16,156 bases of DNA from Chloroflexota bacterium (GTDB taxonomy: Bacteria; Chloroflexota; Anaerolineae; Anaerolineales; Anaerolineaceae): contig JAJUJY010000099.1 of NCBI GenBank assembly GCA_029265085.1, positions 1 to 16,156 on the forward strand, in the 5' to 3' direction. The notes beneath the pieces are model-generated. The model did no database searches. It was given only the letters and a program-made list of their open reading frames with translations, and was not told the origin of the DNA. The translations under genes were made by a program, and so were the position numbers. The number at the start of each line of letters is the position of its first letter. Position 1 is the stretch's first letter. This document shows, piece after piece, positions 7,577-15,178 of the stretch.

Positions 7577-8044
7577 ATGACCGAAGCATCTTATTTAACC
7601 GCTGATGGATTAAAACGTCTCCAACAAGAATTAGATTTCTTAAAAGGCCCCTCGCGGGAGCAGCTTTCTAAGCGGCTTCGCGCCGCTATCGAACAAGGTG
7701 ATTTGTCAGAAAATGCGGACTACATCCAGGCAAAGGAAGAACAAGGCTTTTTAGAAGGCCGCATCCAAGAACTGGACCGGATCCTCAGCAATGTAATCAT
7801 CATTGAAAACGTTGAAAAAAATACAAACGAAATCAGCATTGGGGATTTTATTACCATCCAGGAAGACGGATTCCCAGCCGAAAAATACCAGATGGTCGGA
7901 CCGAAAGAAGCTGATCCGATCAACGGTCGCATCTCCCACGAATCCCCCATTGGCCGCGCCTTGCTTGGTCATCATGTCGGAGAAGAGATTGTTGCCGAAA
8001 CACCCAATGGTGCTATCCGATTTAAGATCTTAAAAATCGAATAA
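7577..8044 (+). CDS. greA: Transcription elongation factor GreA
   Basis: The product from ATG 7577 is 155 residues, close to the usual 158. It has the N-terminal coiled coil with LTADGLKRLQQELDFLK, the tip motif GDLSENADY (D42 and E45, which coordinate the catalytic Mg2+ in the RNA polymerase secondary channel), and the C-terminal FKBP-like domain ending in RFKILKI, with PIGRALLGHHVGE near 124-136. GreA enters the secondary channel of a backtracked polymerase and stimulates cleavage of the 3' end of the RNA. An in-frame ATG at 7529 would add 16 residues (MFSVIIKTEK...) unlike the family and has no ribosome site. GGGATGG precedes the chosen ATG by six bases. The gene has its own upstream -10 box and two downstream terminator hairpins, so it is probably a single-gene unit. 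Confidence 0.93.
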   Translation: MTEASYLTADGLKRLQQELDFLKGPSREQLSKRLRAAIEQGDLSENADYIQAKEEQGFLEGRIQELDRILSNVIIIENVEKNTNEISIGDFITIQEDGFPAEKYQMVGPKEADPINGRISHESPIGRALLGHHVGEEIVAETPNGAIRFKILKIE

Positions 8045-8060
8045 TTTTCCGGAATTCGAA

Positions 8061-8097
8061 AACAGGCAGATGTTTTGATGCTCTGCCTGTTTTTTTT
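8061..8097 (+). terminator. Intrinsic terminator of greA
   Basis: AACAGGCAGA (8061-8070) pairs perfectly with TCTGCCTGTT (8082-8091), a 10-bp stem with an 11-base loop. The run of T continues to 8097. It lies 16 bases after the greA stop. Confidence 0.9.
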
Positions 8098-8108
8098 ATC
8101 CAGATGAC

Positions 8109-8146
8109 AAAAAATCCGGCCTGTTTTATTCAGACCGGATTTTTTT
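8109..8146. terminator. Bidirectional intrinsic terminator
   Basis: AAAAAATCCGG (8109-8119) pairs with CCGGATTTTTT (8135-8145), with one C-A mismatch and a further CTG/CAG pairing around a seven-base loop. The A-run on one side and T-run on the other let it end transcripts from both greA (+) and the membrane-protein gene (-), whose stop codon is 17 bases away. Confidence 0.85.
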
Positions 8147-8162
8147 GTTTTATAGGATTAGA

Positions 8163-9176
8163 TTATCCTTGAATTTTTGGCCAAACTGCCAGTTCAAGGG
8201 TCAGACGTTCAAAATAAGACTCAGCCGGTAACGCACCGGAACCAAAGTTTAAGTCAACCACACGAGCTTCCAGTTGTAAAGTGGCTGTTTCAAGCAAGAC
8301 ACGCTTATCCGGCTCAACTACCACTGGTTCACCCTTTGACTCAAGCCGTTGGCGAATTGCGTCATCATTAAAGGCGTGCGGGCTCATTAAAACTTTCGTA
8401 ACGGTTTGGATGTCATTCTTATCAAACAACCAGACTTCAAAAGCTGTAACTTTCTTCGGATCACCTACCCCAATCGTTTCCGAAATGCCAACGCCGCACT
8501 CACCCAAAAATTCACCAGAAGGCGAATCAATGCTGAACGAGTCGTCATACAGATCATCGCCCACCATGAATGTAGTCATAAATTGAGCAATGGGGGTTTC
8601 CTGTCCCTGCGCCACAAAATCAGTGCGCACAGCTTGCCGGTTGTATTCCTGTGCCATTGCAGCTGGAGTTTCCTGCTTACCGGTTCGCTTGCGGAAAATT
8701 AGCAAATAAGCCAATGCCCCACCGACCAACAAAGTGGCCAGACAAAGGGCAACAACCAAACCAATGCGAGAAGGCTGGCCTTCTGGTTTTGGAGTTTCGG
8801 CACCTGGTGCAACAGCGGTTTGGTTCGGTTTCGGCAACTCAGGCCCCGCCACCAGTGCATTGAACTGCGTAATATCATTTTCATTCAAGAAACAGGTTCC
8901 TGGACGCAGTCCAGCCAATAGTTCTTTACCATTGGAGCCAATACTCTCAAAGCGAGCTTTGGCCTCAGCGGCGTTTTGGTTGCGTGCATACGAATCAATC
9001 GTCATGCACAGATATTGGACTTTCAGGTCATCACGGAGATCTTTCGGTTCCGCATTTACCCATTTCACAGGCCATAGACCCCAGCCCAAAATTGGTAGCC
9101 CGATAATAATACCGATTACCAAACCAACGATTGCGGTTACCAGGGGATTGCGTAGCTGCTCACGGATTTTGTCCAT
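8163..9176 (-). CDS. Two-helix membrane protein of unknown function
   Basis: I do not recognise a named family for this 337-residue protein. A short cytoplasmic N-terminus (MDKIREQLRNP) leads into a hydrophobic helix at about 12-32. A soluble outer segment of about 105 residues contains two cysteines (C57 and C95) and ends in a Pro-rich linker near 112-135. A second helix at about 138-161 is followed by the basic stop-transfer FRKRTGKQ. The C-terminal 170 residues would be cytoplasmic and are acidic and beta-rich, with FMVGDDLYDDSFSID near 203-217, GECGVG at 225-230 and FEVWLFDKND at 246-255. No catalytic motif is evident, so a scaffold or sensor role is only a guess. The ATG has AGGAG eight or nine bases upstream. 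It has its own candidate promoter and shares a terminator with greA. Confidence 0.8.
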   Translation of the reverse strand: MDKIREQLRNPLVTAIVGLVIGIIIGLPILGWGLWPVKWVNAEPKDLRDDLKVQYLCMTIDSYARNQNAAEAKARFESIGSNGKELLAGLRPGTCFLNENDITQFNALVAGPELPKPNQTAVAPGAETPKPEGQPSRIGLVVALCLATLLVGGALAYLLIFRKRTGKQETPAAMAQEYNRQAVRTDFVAQGQETPIAQFMTTFMVGDDLYDDSFSIDSPSGEFLGECGVGISETIGVGDPKKVTAFEVWLFDKNDIQTVTKVLMSPHAFNDDAIRQRLESKGEPVVVEPDKRVLLETATLQLEARVVDLNFGSGALPAESYFERLTLELAVWPKIQG

Positions 9177-9234
9177 ATTTTTGCTCCTACAGGTGATTCA
9201 GACCTTGCCGGATAATTGTCAAATCATTGGTTAA

Positions 9235-9263
9235 ATTGTAGAACAAATTTCACAATGACGCAA
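9235..9263 (-). promoter_or_regulatory. Candidate sigma-70 promoter of the membrane-protein gene
   Basis: On the minus strand TTGCGT (9263-9258) and TACAAT (9240-9235) are 17 bases apart. A start near 9228 gives a leader of about 52 bases before the ATG at 9176. It lies in the 129-base gap after topA, in which I see no terminator hairpin for topA. Confidence 0.55.
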
Positions 9264-9305
9264 CTATCTGAGGCCTTGGTTTCGATGTGAGTTATGTTGC
9301 AAGGT

Positions 9306-11624
9306 TCATGCCGATTCCTGTGCTGATTCATTGATCTGCTCCAGCAGGAATATTTCTTCACAGCGGGTGCATTGTGCTTCACGCTTATTGGCAATCACCA
9401 GCAGCCCGCCGCATGCAGGGCACGGATTTGCCAATGGGCGCTTCCAGGATGTAAACTGGCAGGTTGGGTAATTTTCACACCCGTAAAACACACGTCCTTT
9501 GCGAGTCTTCCGCTCAACCAGTTCACCACCATCTTCCGGACATTTGACGTTGATTTTCTCGAGCCACGCCTCTGTATGGCGGCAGGTTGGGAAATTACTA
9601 CAGCTAATAAATTTTCCAAACCGTCCCCATCGAATAACCAGATCATGTCCGCAATCTGGGCAGGAACGCCCCACTTTTTCCAGTTCCGCTTTAGTTTCCG
9701 GGATTAATTCTTGAGCTTTTTTGACCTGCGGTGCAAAGGTCTGGTAGAAATCACCAATAATTTCTGTCCATTCCCGGTCTCCGGAAGCTACCTGGTCCAG
9801 ATTATTTTCCATATTTGCGGTGAAATTAACATCCACAATATTGGAAAAATGGTTTACTAACAAATCATTTACCAAAATTCCCGTTTCGGTTGGGTTTAAT
9901 CGTTTGGCCTCACGGGTAACATACCCACGCTCAACAATCGTTGACAGAATGGGGGCATAAGTGGATGGACGGCCAATTCCATACTCCTCCAATGATTGCA
10001 CCAAAGAAGCCTCAGAATACCGCGGTGGTGGCTGAGTAAAATGTTGTTCTGGAATTAACCGCTCTAACTTCTGATGATGACCTTCTTCCAATCCAGCCGG
10101 AATCCGTACATTATCTTCGTCTTCACCCTTTTGATCTTCGTCTTTGGCATCCTCATAAACAACTAGAAAACCCGGAAAACGCAAAGTCGAACCCGAAGCA
10201 CGGAATAAATATTGATGGGCTGTTCCGTTCGCATCAATTTCAACGCTTAACGTATCAAAAACAGCCGATTCCATTTGCGAGGCTACAAAACGCTGCCAGA
10301 TCAATTGGTACAGTTTAAATTGATCATGCGTAAGATAGGACTTAACTTTATCCGGTGCTCTCAGGACAGAAGTTGGACGGATCGATTCGTGCGCTTCTTG
10401 CGCCCCTACAGCGCGCGTTTTGTATTGTGGCGGAGTTGGTGGCAAAAAATCATTGCCGTAGCTTTTTAAAATAAAATCGCGCGCCTCTTTTTGAGCCAAT
10501 TCGGATACATTGGTTGAATCGGTTCGCATATAGGTAATTAAACCGGTAGAACCGCCTTCACCAACGTCCAAACCTTCATACAACTGCTGTGCAACGGACA
10601 TGGTTTTACGAGCTGTAAACCCCAGCCGGCGGGAAGCTTCCTGTTGCAAAGTGGAGGTAATAAATGGCGCAGAAGGTTTTCGCCTTCGTTCACCACGTTT
10701 TATTTTGCTGATGACATAAGCAGCAGGGTCCAGGTCCGTCAGATATTGCTTGACCGTTTGCTCGTTTTTTAATTCCGGATCCTGTTCATCCACCTTAACC
10801 AGGCGGGCGCGGTAGGTTTGCCGGCCTTTTTCCGGTTTTAGCTCTGCTTCAATCGTCCAATACTCTTCCGGAACAAAGTCCTCAATGGTTCGTTCGCGTT
10901 CAACAATTAATCGCAATGCCACCGATTGAACCCGTCCAGCGGATAAACGACTGCGCACTTTTTCCCACAGCAGCGGGGATAAACTATAACCCACCAACCG
11001 GTCAAGGATACGCCGTCCTTGTTGAGCATTCACCAAATCCATATTGATAGAGCGCGGGTGAGAAAATGCCTCCGCAATGGCTGGTTGTGTAATTTCATGA
11101 AAAACAACCCGGTGTGTAATTGCCGGATCAATTTGAGCAGCTTCCAATAAATGCCAGGCGATAGCTTCCCCTTCCCGATCAGGGTCGGTTGCCAGGTAAA
11201 CTTCCGCGGCATTTTTGACCAATTCTTTAATTTCTTTTACCACTGTCCGTTTTTCATTGGGTACGCGGTATTTCGGTGCAAAATTGTGATCAACATCAAC
11301 AGAAAGCTCAGAGCGGAGCAAGTCCCGCACATGCCCTACAGATGCACGCACGGTATACCCTTTGCCTAAAAACCGCCCTACGGTCTTCGCTTTTGCCGGA
11401 GATTCAACAATCACAACTTTTCCATTCCGTGGTTGAATCTTCGCTTTTTTGATCACTTCGGGAGGGGTAAGACCCTCATGAAATTCGGTTCGTCCCATGC
11501 GAAACATTTTTGTCTCGCAAACAGGGCAAACACCACGGGTTACGGGTGCACCTGAGGCGTTAAAATCAGCTGCCGCCTCTTTCATTTCACGCTTTGCTTT
11601 ACATTTTACACAATACGCTTCCAC
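9306..11624 (-). CDS. topA: DNA topoisomerase I with an N-terminal zinc-ribbon extension
   Basis: This type IA topoisomerase relaxes negatively supercoiled DNA by a transient 5'-phosphotyrosine. Counting from the GTG at 11624 (772 residues), residues about 1-50 form an extra ribbon with C5, C8, C33 and C36 (CVKC and CPVC), resembling DUF5679. The TOPRIM domain follows, with VESPAKAK (E74) and TDPDREGE (D147, D149). The catalytic Tyr is Y365 in LITYMRTDST. The C-terminus has three zinc fingers: C655/C658/C675/C681, an incomplete one with CPED in place of CPxC (C695/C716/C722), and C735/C738/C752/C755. A GTG at 11639 overlaps the previous stop (GTGA) and would add five residues. I preferred 11624 because GAGAGAGGG lies four bases before it and the ribbon family normally starts at MxAYCVKC. 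Either start fits an operon with the upstream sugar-nucleotide gene. Confidence 0.92.
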   Translation of the reverse strand: MEAYCVKCKAKREMKEAAADFNASGAPVTRGVCPVCETKMFRMGRTEFHEGLTPPEVIKKAKIQPRNGKVVIVESPAKAKTVGRFLGKGYTVRASVGHVRDLLRSELSVDVDHNFAPKYRVPNEKRTVVKEIKELVKNAAEVYLATDPDREGEAIAWHLLEAAQIDPAITHRVVFHEITQPAIAEAFSHPRSINMDLVNAQQGRRILDRLVGYSLSPLLWEKVRSRLSAGRVQSVALRLIVERERTIEDFVPEEYWTIEAELKPEKGRQTYRARLVKVDEQDPELKNEQTVKQYLTDLDPAAYVISKIKRGERRRKPSAPFITSTLQQEASRRLGFTARKTMSVAQQLYEGLDVGEGGSTGLITYMRTDSTNVSELAQKEARDFILKSYGNDFLPPTPPQYKTRAVGAQEAHESIRPTSVLRAPDKVKSYLTHDQFKLYQLIWQRFVASQMESAVFDTLSVEIDANGTAHQYLFRASGSTLRFPGFLVVYEDAKDEDQKGEDEDNVRIPAGLEEGHHQKLERLIPEQHFTQPPPRYSEASLVQSLEEYGIGRPSTYAPILSTIVERGYVTREAKRLNPTETGILVNDLLVNHFSNIVDVNFTANMENNLDQVASGDREWTEIIGDFYQTFAPQVKKAQELIPETKAELEKVGRSCPDCGHDLVIRWGRFGKFISCSNFPTCRHTEAWLEKINVKCPEDGGELVERKTRKGRVFYGCENYPTCQFTSWKRPLANPCPACGGLLVIANKREAQCTRCEEIFLLEQINESAQESA

Positions 11625-11635
11625 AAAACCCTCTC

Positions 11636-12727
11636 TCACAAATATTTTTGCTTCCCAGTTTGTGCGAGAAGTTTGACCATGTCGCGGACTTTTTGAGCAT
11701 CATTCCGCGAGCAAATCAACAGCACATCCGGTGTATCGACAACAATTAAATTTTGAATGCCGATCATTGCAATCAGGCGATCTTGATTCTCAGAAAGCAC
11801 AATGGATTGGTTACTTTCAATCCCAATGTATTGCGAATCAAGAATAATGTTTCCTTGTGCATCAGCGGGGAGCACATCAAAGAGTGAATCCCAACTGCCT
11901 ACATCGTTCCAACCTAAATCAGCGGCTGGTAACACAGCTACCTGGTTAGCCCGCTCCATAATACCATAATCAATGGTTTGTGGAACAATTTTCGGCCATA
12001 ATGACCCAACAATGTCCCCTTGAAGAGCTGTGCCCCAACCATTTTGGATTTCTTTGAGCGTTGTATGGATTTCTGGCATCGATTTTTCAAATTCTGCCAG
12101 GATCCGTTCCACCCGCCAGATAAACATGCCCGAATTCCAGTCATGGTCGCCTTGCTCAATCATTTTTCTGGCAGCAGCCTCATCAGGCTTTTCTTTAAAC
12201 CGTTCAACTGCAAACACAGGGTGTCCTGAATAATCTCGAATCGCATTCTTACGCTGAATATATCCATACCCCGTTGAAGGAAAAGTGGGACGAATACCCA
12301 GCGTAACCAGATAATGATCCTGCGCAACATCGTACGCAGTTTTTAACAGGTCAGTAAAATACGGCACATTTTCAATAAAGTGATCCGCCGTTAGAACAGC
12401 CATTGTCGCTTCCGGATCTCTTTTTTGGAGAACAACCGCAGCCAGCCCAACCACAGAGGCAGTACCGCGAGGAAGAGGTTCGATTAAATAATTTTCCACC
12501 GGAATTTGCGGGCACTGCTGTTGGAGTAAAACCGCCTGTTCCGCAACGGTAACAACAAATATACGATCCGGTGTAAAGACCGCATCTAACCGGTCAACTG
12601 CCATTTGAAACAACGTCCGGTCTGAGCCCAAACGAACCATTTGTTTTGGCCGGGATTGGCGCGATAACGGCCATAAGCGGGTTCCACCGCCGCCCGCCAT
12701 AATCACTGCATAATAATGTTTAACCAT
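11636..12727 (-). CDS. manC: Mannose-1-phosphate guanylyltransferase
   Basis: The 363-residue enzyme makes GDP-mannose from mannose 1-phosphate and GTP, the donor for polysaccharide and glycolipid mannosylation and the precursor of GDP-fucose. The nucleotide-binding signature AGGGGTRLWPLSRQSRPKQ spans 11-29. Other family motifs are EPLPRGTA at 84-91, GYGYI at 153-157, FKEKP at 177-181, WNSGMFIW at 197-204 and LGWNDVGSWD at 271-280. It is the single-function form, lacking the C-terminal phosphomannose isomerase domain of longer ManC proteins. An upstream in-frame start at 12760 would lie within dprA and add 11 unrelated residues. The ATG at 12727 has GGAG four bases before it and overlaps the end of dprA by eight bases. 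The topA gene follows at once, so all three are probably co-translated. Confidence 0.92.
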   Translation of the reverse strand: MVKHYYAVIMAGGGGTRLWPLSRQSRPKQMVRLGSDRTLFQMAVDRLDAVFTPDRIFVVTVAEQAVLLQQQCPQIPVENYLIEPLPRGTASVVGLAAVVLQKRDPEATMAVLTADHFIENVPYFTDLLKTAYDVAQDHYLVTLGIRPTFPSTGYGYIQRKNAIRDYSGHPVFAVERFKEKPDEAAARKMIEQGDHDWNSGMFIWRVERILAEFEKSMPEIHTTLKEIQNGWGTALQGDIVGSLWPKIVPQTIDYGIMERANQVAVLPAADLGWNDVGSWDSLFDVLPADAQGNIILDSQYIGIESNQSIVLSENQDRLIAMIGIQNLIVVDTPDVLLICSRNDAQKVRDMVKLLAQTGKQKYL

Positions 12728-13838
12728 AATTCTCCACGTGATAAGGGTCCTGGTCTTCATGAACAGCCTGATAATTCATGCCGCCCGTGTTGCGAACCAT
12801 CCCCTTGAGTTCCATCATCGTGAGTGTAGCCGAAACTTGTGAGATCGGCAACCCTGCAAGAAATCCAATCTCATCTGCAGAATATGCCTGATTGGATATC
12901 AAGGTTAATATTTTTGATTCTGTTTCATTCGCAGGTAGAATTGCCTTGGCAATTTGCCTGGCGCTCACCATTTTGAGGTTAATCGCGTCCAACACATCTT
13001 CAACACGCAATAAAGGCCGTGCGCCATTGAGAATTAATCGATTGGTTCCTTTGCTGGCGGGCGAATAAATATTTCCGGGCACAGCCAGCACTTCGCGCCC
13101 CTGTTCGGCGGCAAATGACGCCGTAATAAGCGCACCGCTGGATTCGCCGGCTTCAATCACAATGGTCGCCAATGACAGGCCGGAAATAATTCGATTTCTC
13201 GGGGGAAAATTCGCACTATCCGGTTTTGTTCCTGGCGGATAGTCACTGAGTACCGCACCTGCTTCAGCAATTTCTTCTGCAAGACGGCGGTGTTCAGGAG
13301 GATAAATTTGGTCCACGCCTGAACCTAACACCGCAATGGTCCGTCCTCCAGCCTGTAACGCAGCAGCATGAGCTGCTGCATCCACCCCGCGGGCCAATCC
13401 GCTAACCACGGTAATGCCGTTTCGGGCTAGAAATCCAGCCAATTCTTCGGTTACATTTTTTCCATACGTTGTGACCCGGCGTGTACCCACAATGGCAACA
13501 GCTGTTTCATCGTCACTGATCAGATCGCCTTTGTAATAAAGAACTGGGGGAGGTTGGTCGATTTCTTTCAATATTTGCGGATAATCAGTGTCATTCCAGG
13601 TTAATACCGAAATTCCTGCCTCATGAATGCGCTGCCAAATCACTTCTAGATCAATTTGGCTGCGAACTTGAACAAAAGTATCCGCAATTTTTTGGCTTAA
13701 CCCGGCAGAACGCAAGGCGTCATAAGGAGCTTCCCACGCCAAAGCAAGGTCTCCGAAAAAATCCAGAAGACCTTGAAGGCGTACTGCCCCTATTCCTTTG
13801 ACATAATTCATTCCGACCCAGAACGCCCTAGGATCCAT
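12720..13838 (-). CDS. dprA: DNA-processing protein DprA/Smf
   Basis: DprA binds incoming single-stranded DNA and loads RecA during natural transformation; many non-competent bacteria also keep it. From ATG 13838 it has 372 residues. An N-terminal helical SAM/HhH-like region (about 1-75) carries VKGIGAVR. The Rossmann-like core (about 82-288) carries AIVGTRRVTTYG near 115-126 with the DNA-contacting arginines, VVSGLARGVDAAAH near 144-157, FPPRNRIISGLS at 211-222 and EAGESSGALITA near 229-240. A C-terminal winged helix of the DprA type covers about 303-360. A GTG two codons earlier (13844) is an equally simple start; both have only a GGGG-type ribosome site. The gene begins 10-15 bases after the rimM stop and ends inside manC, so it sits in the middle of a continuous run. 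No other competence genes are present here. Confidence 0.93.
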   Translation of the reverse strand: MDPRAFWVGMNYVKGIGAVRLQGLLDFFGDLALAWEAPYDALRSAGLSQKIADTFVQVRSQIDLEVIWQRIHEAGISVLTWNDTDYPQILKEIDQPPPVLYYKGDLISDDETAVAIVGTRRVTTYGKNVTEELAGFLARNGITVVSGLARGVDAAAHAAALQAGGRTIAVLGSGVDQIYPPEHRRLAEEIAEAGAVLSDYPPGTKPDSANFPPRNRIISGLSLATIVIEAGESSGALITASFAAEQGREVLAVPGNIYSPASKGTNRLILNGARPLLRVEDVLDAINLKMVSARQIAKAILPANETESKILTLISNQAYSADEIGFLAGLPISQVSATLTMMELKGMVRNTGGMNYQAVHEDQDPYHVENYG

Positions 13839-13853
13839 CCCCACTGAGCCCCA

Positions 13854-14417
13854 TTATTCCCATTCAGGCGGATTTACGACAATGACCTGTCTTTCCAAAT
13901 CAACTTTAACGATCACGGATTCAACCGCAGCGAGCAAAATCTCTTTCCCATCGACTCCTTCAATGATATACACATCATTGGCCGGAGTTTCTAGAATATC
14001 TACCAATTTTCCAAGGGTTGCTCCAGAACTATCCTCAATCATCATGCCCAATATTTGGTGATGATAATATTCACCTGCTGGTAATTTGGGAAGCTGATCT
14101 GTGCGGACAAACACAAAGGAATTGCGCAGAATCTGGGCTAAATCGCGGTTTTCGAATCCATCAAATGAGATCAACAAATTTTCATGCATTCTGCGTACAG
14201 ATTGAATCTTAATTTGTTTGTGCTCGTTACCCACATACAAAAACTTGCCAGGCTGTAATCGTTCTGGAAAATCCGTCATGACTTCCATCACAATTTCACC
14301 CCGCAAACCGTGAACCCGCTGCAACTTACCCACCAACAAGAAGTCAGGCTCGCCCGAAGGGGGCGAGCCTGTTTTTCCCCTGGAATCATCCGAAGGAATT
14401 TCCTGGCGTGGGTTCAC
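13854..14417 (-). CDS. rimM: Ribosome maturation factor RimM
   Basis: RimM helps assemble the head of the 30S subunit by binding S19. The N-terminal beta-barrel begins LLVGKLQRVHGLRGEIV at about 27-43, and the C-terminal PRC-barrel carries AGEYYHHQILGM near 114-125, TPANDVYIIEG near 144-154 and the ending VVNPPEW. At 187 residues it is a little long because about 25 extra residues (rich in Ser, Pro, Gly and charged residues) precede the usual start. That extension is encoded partly by a perfect 11-bp hairpin. The GTG at 14417 overlaps the khpA stop (GTGA) and has GGAG five bases upstream, which supports this start and the extension. No good ribosome site precedes the internal TTG/GTG codons where the conserved domain begins. 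dprA follows, in place of the common trmD. Confidence 0.92.
   Translation of the reverse strand: MNPRQEIPSDDSRGKTGSPPSGEPDFLLVGKLQRVHGLRGEIVMEVMTDFPERLQPGKFLYVGNEHKQIKIQSVRRMHENLLISFDGFENRDLAQILRNSFVFVRTDQLPKLPAGEYYHHQILGMMIEDSSGATLGKLVDILETPANDVYIIEGVDGKEILLAAVESVIVKVDLERQVIVVNPPEWE
14345..14376. repeat. Perfect 11-bp inverted repeat inside rimM
   Basis: CAGGCTCGCCC (14345-14355) and GGGCGAGCCTG (14361-14371) are perfect complements around a five-base loop, followed on the + strand by TTTTT (14372-14376). On the + strand it has the form of an intrinsic terminator. On the minus strand it codes for residues about 16-25 of the RimM N-terminal extension. Confidence 0.85.
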
Positions 14418-14650
14418 CGCGGCTCCATCACATCCAAAGCGGCTTGTTTCCCTTCACGAGCGGCTGCTACGCGAAGTAAAACGCGCATCGCATTCGCGAC
14501 GCGTCCGCTTTTACCGATGACGCGGCCCATATCTTCTTTTGCGACCCATAATTCGAGCCGCACCTTCCCGCCAGCACGATCTTGTTTCACCTGAACCTGG
14601 GTAGGATCATCAACCAAAGAGCGTGCAATATATTCGATCAATTCCTTCAC
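14414..14650 (-). CDS. khpA: KH-domain RNA-binding protein KhpA
   Basis: This 78-residue single KH domain matches the KhpA (YlqC) family. It begins MKELIEYIARSLVDDP and has the RNA-binding GxxG loop GRVIGKSGR with GKSG at 46-49. KhpA, often paired with KhpB/Jag, binds many RNAs and affects cell size and division in firmicutes; the role here is inferred from the family. The start is the GTG at 14650, because AAAGGAG lies five bases before it and the resulting N-terminus matches the family. In-frame ATGs at 14680 and 14665 would add 10 or 5 residues (MKKGEMKGVV) and lack a ribosome site. The gene lies 67 bases after rpsP and overlaps rimM by four bases, the normal position of khpA in rpsP-rimM operons. 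Confidence 0.9.
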   Translation of the reverse strand: MKELIEYIARSLVDDPTQVQVKQDRAGGKVRLELWVAKEDMGRVIGKSGRVANAMRVLLRVAAAREGKQAALDVMEPR

Positions 14651-14655
14651 GACCA

Positions 14656-14662
14656 CTCCTTT
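14656..14662 (-). promoter_or_regulatory. khpA ribosome binding site, which fixes its GTG start
   Basis: AAAGGAG on the minus strand, five bases before GTG 14650. Two upstream segments of the leader, ACCTCCT (14713-14707) and ACTCC (14688-14684), are complementary to it and could mask it. Confidence 0.75.
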
Positions 14663-14717
14663 CATTTCCCCTTTTTTCATTGGGGAGTCTTATTCGGAAT
14701 TTTTTCAGGAGGTCTGA

Positions 14718-15062
14718 TTAGGCCGGGTTGGTCTTTTTGCTGGCCTTGCGGGCAGCGTAATATTCTTCGGCTTCCTTGAGCAGAACATCTAATGATTCGC
14801 CTGCCTTAAAGCGTTCAAAGCGTTTCATCAGGCCAACGCTGACCATTAATTTCATCACAGACTCGGTGGGCTGAGCGCCTTTGCGCAGCCAATCGTAAAT
14901 GCGATCCTCTTTCACATCGAATGTGAAAGGTTCAGTGCGCGGGTTGTACGAACCAAGGATCTCTAAAAAGCGGCCATCACGGGGGCTTTCTTTGTCGGCA
15001 GCGATAACGCGATAGCTAGGCTGACCTTGTAAACCAACGCGGCGTAAACGAATTCGAACCAT
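14718..15062 (-). CDS. rpsP: 30S ribosomal protein S16
   Basis: S16 is a small-subunit protein bound early to 16S rRNA. The 114-residue product shows the family pattern: MVRIRLRRVGLQGQPSYRVI at the N-terminus, RDGRFLEILGSYNP near 28-41, and DRIYDWLRKGAQPTESV near 53-69. It is longer than the E. coli protein (82 residues) owing to a C-terminal extension of about 30 residues rich in Glu, Ala and Lys, ending KASKKTNPA; such tails are common in S16. The ATG has AGGAG nine bases upstream. It lies 127 bases after ffh, in the usual ffh-rpsP order. Confidence 0.96.
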   Translation of the reverse strand: MVRIRLRRVGLQGQPSYRVIAADKESPRDGRFLEILGSYNPRTEPFTFDVKEDRIYDWLRKGAQPTESVMKLMVSVGLMKRFERFKAGESLDVLLKEAEEYYAARKASKKTNPA

Positions 15063-15138
15063 TGAGTTTATCTCCTCTTACAGTAGATCTTAATTAGTGA
15101 ATGTACAGTTTATACAGGACCGGGCTTGCAGATCATCG

Positions 15139-15178
15139 CAGGAAGATGAGGGACGCTGAAGGGAAGCGTATCATCCTG
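15139..15178 (-). other. Imperfect stem-loop in the ffh-rpsP gap
   Basis: Pairings CAG/CTG (15139-15141 with 15176-15178), GATGA/TCATC (15145-15149 with 15171-15175) and ACGCT/AGCGT (15153-15157 with 15165-15169) build one interrupted stem with a seven-base loop. No T-run follows on the minus strand, so it is not a standard terminator. It may be a leader structure or processing site ahead of rpsP. Confidence 0.4.

Noticed and set aside
8281..9234. Several + strand open frames of 60-166 codons
   Set aside because: They are opposite the two-helix membrane protein gene, lack ribosome sites and encode no recognisable features.
12728..12760. Upstream start adding 11 residues to the guanylyltransferase
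   Set aside because: It falls inside dprA, and the chosen ATG is next to the conserved nucleotide-binding motif and has a ribosome site.
14651..14680. Upstream ATG starts for khpA
   Set aside because: No ribosome site precedes them; GTG 14650 has AAAGGAG at the right distance and matches the family start.
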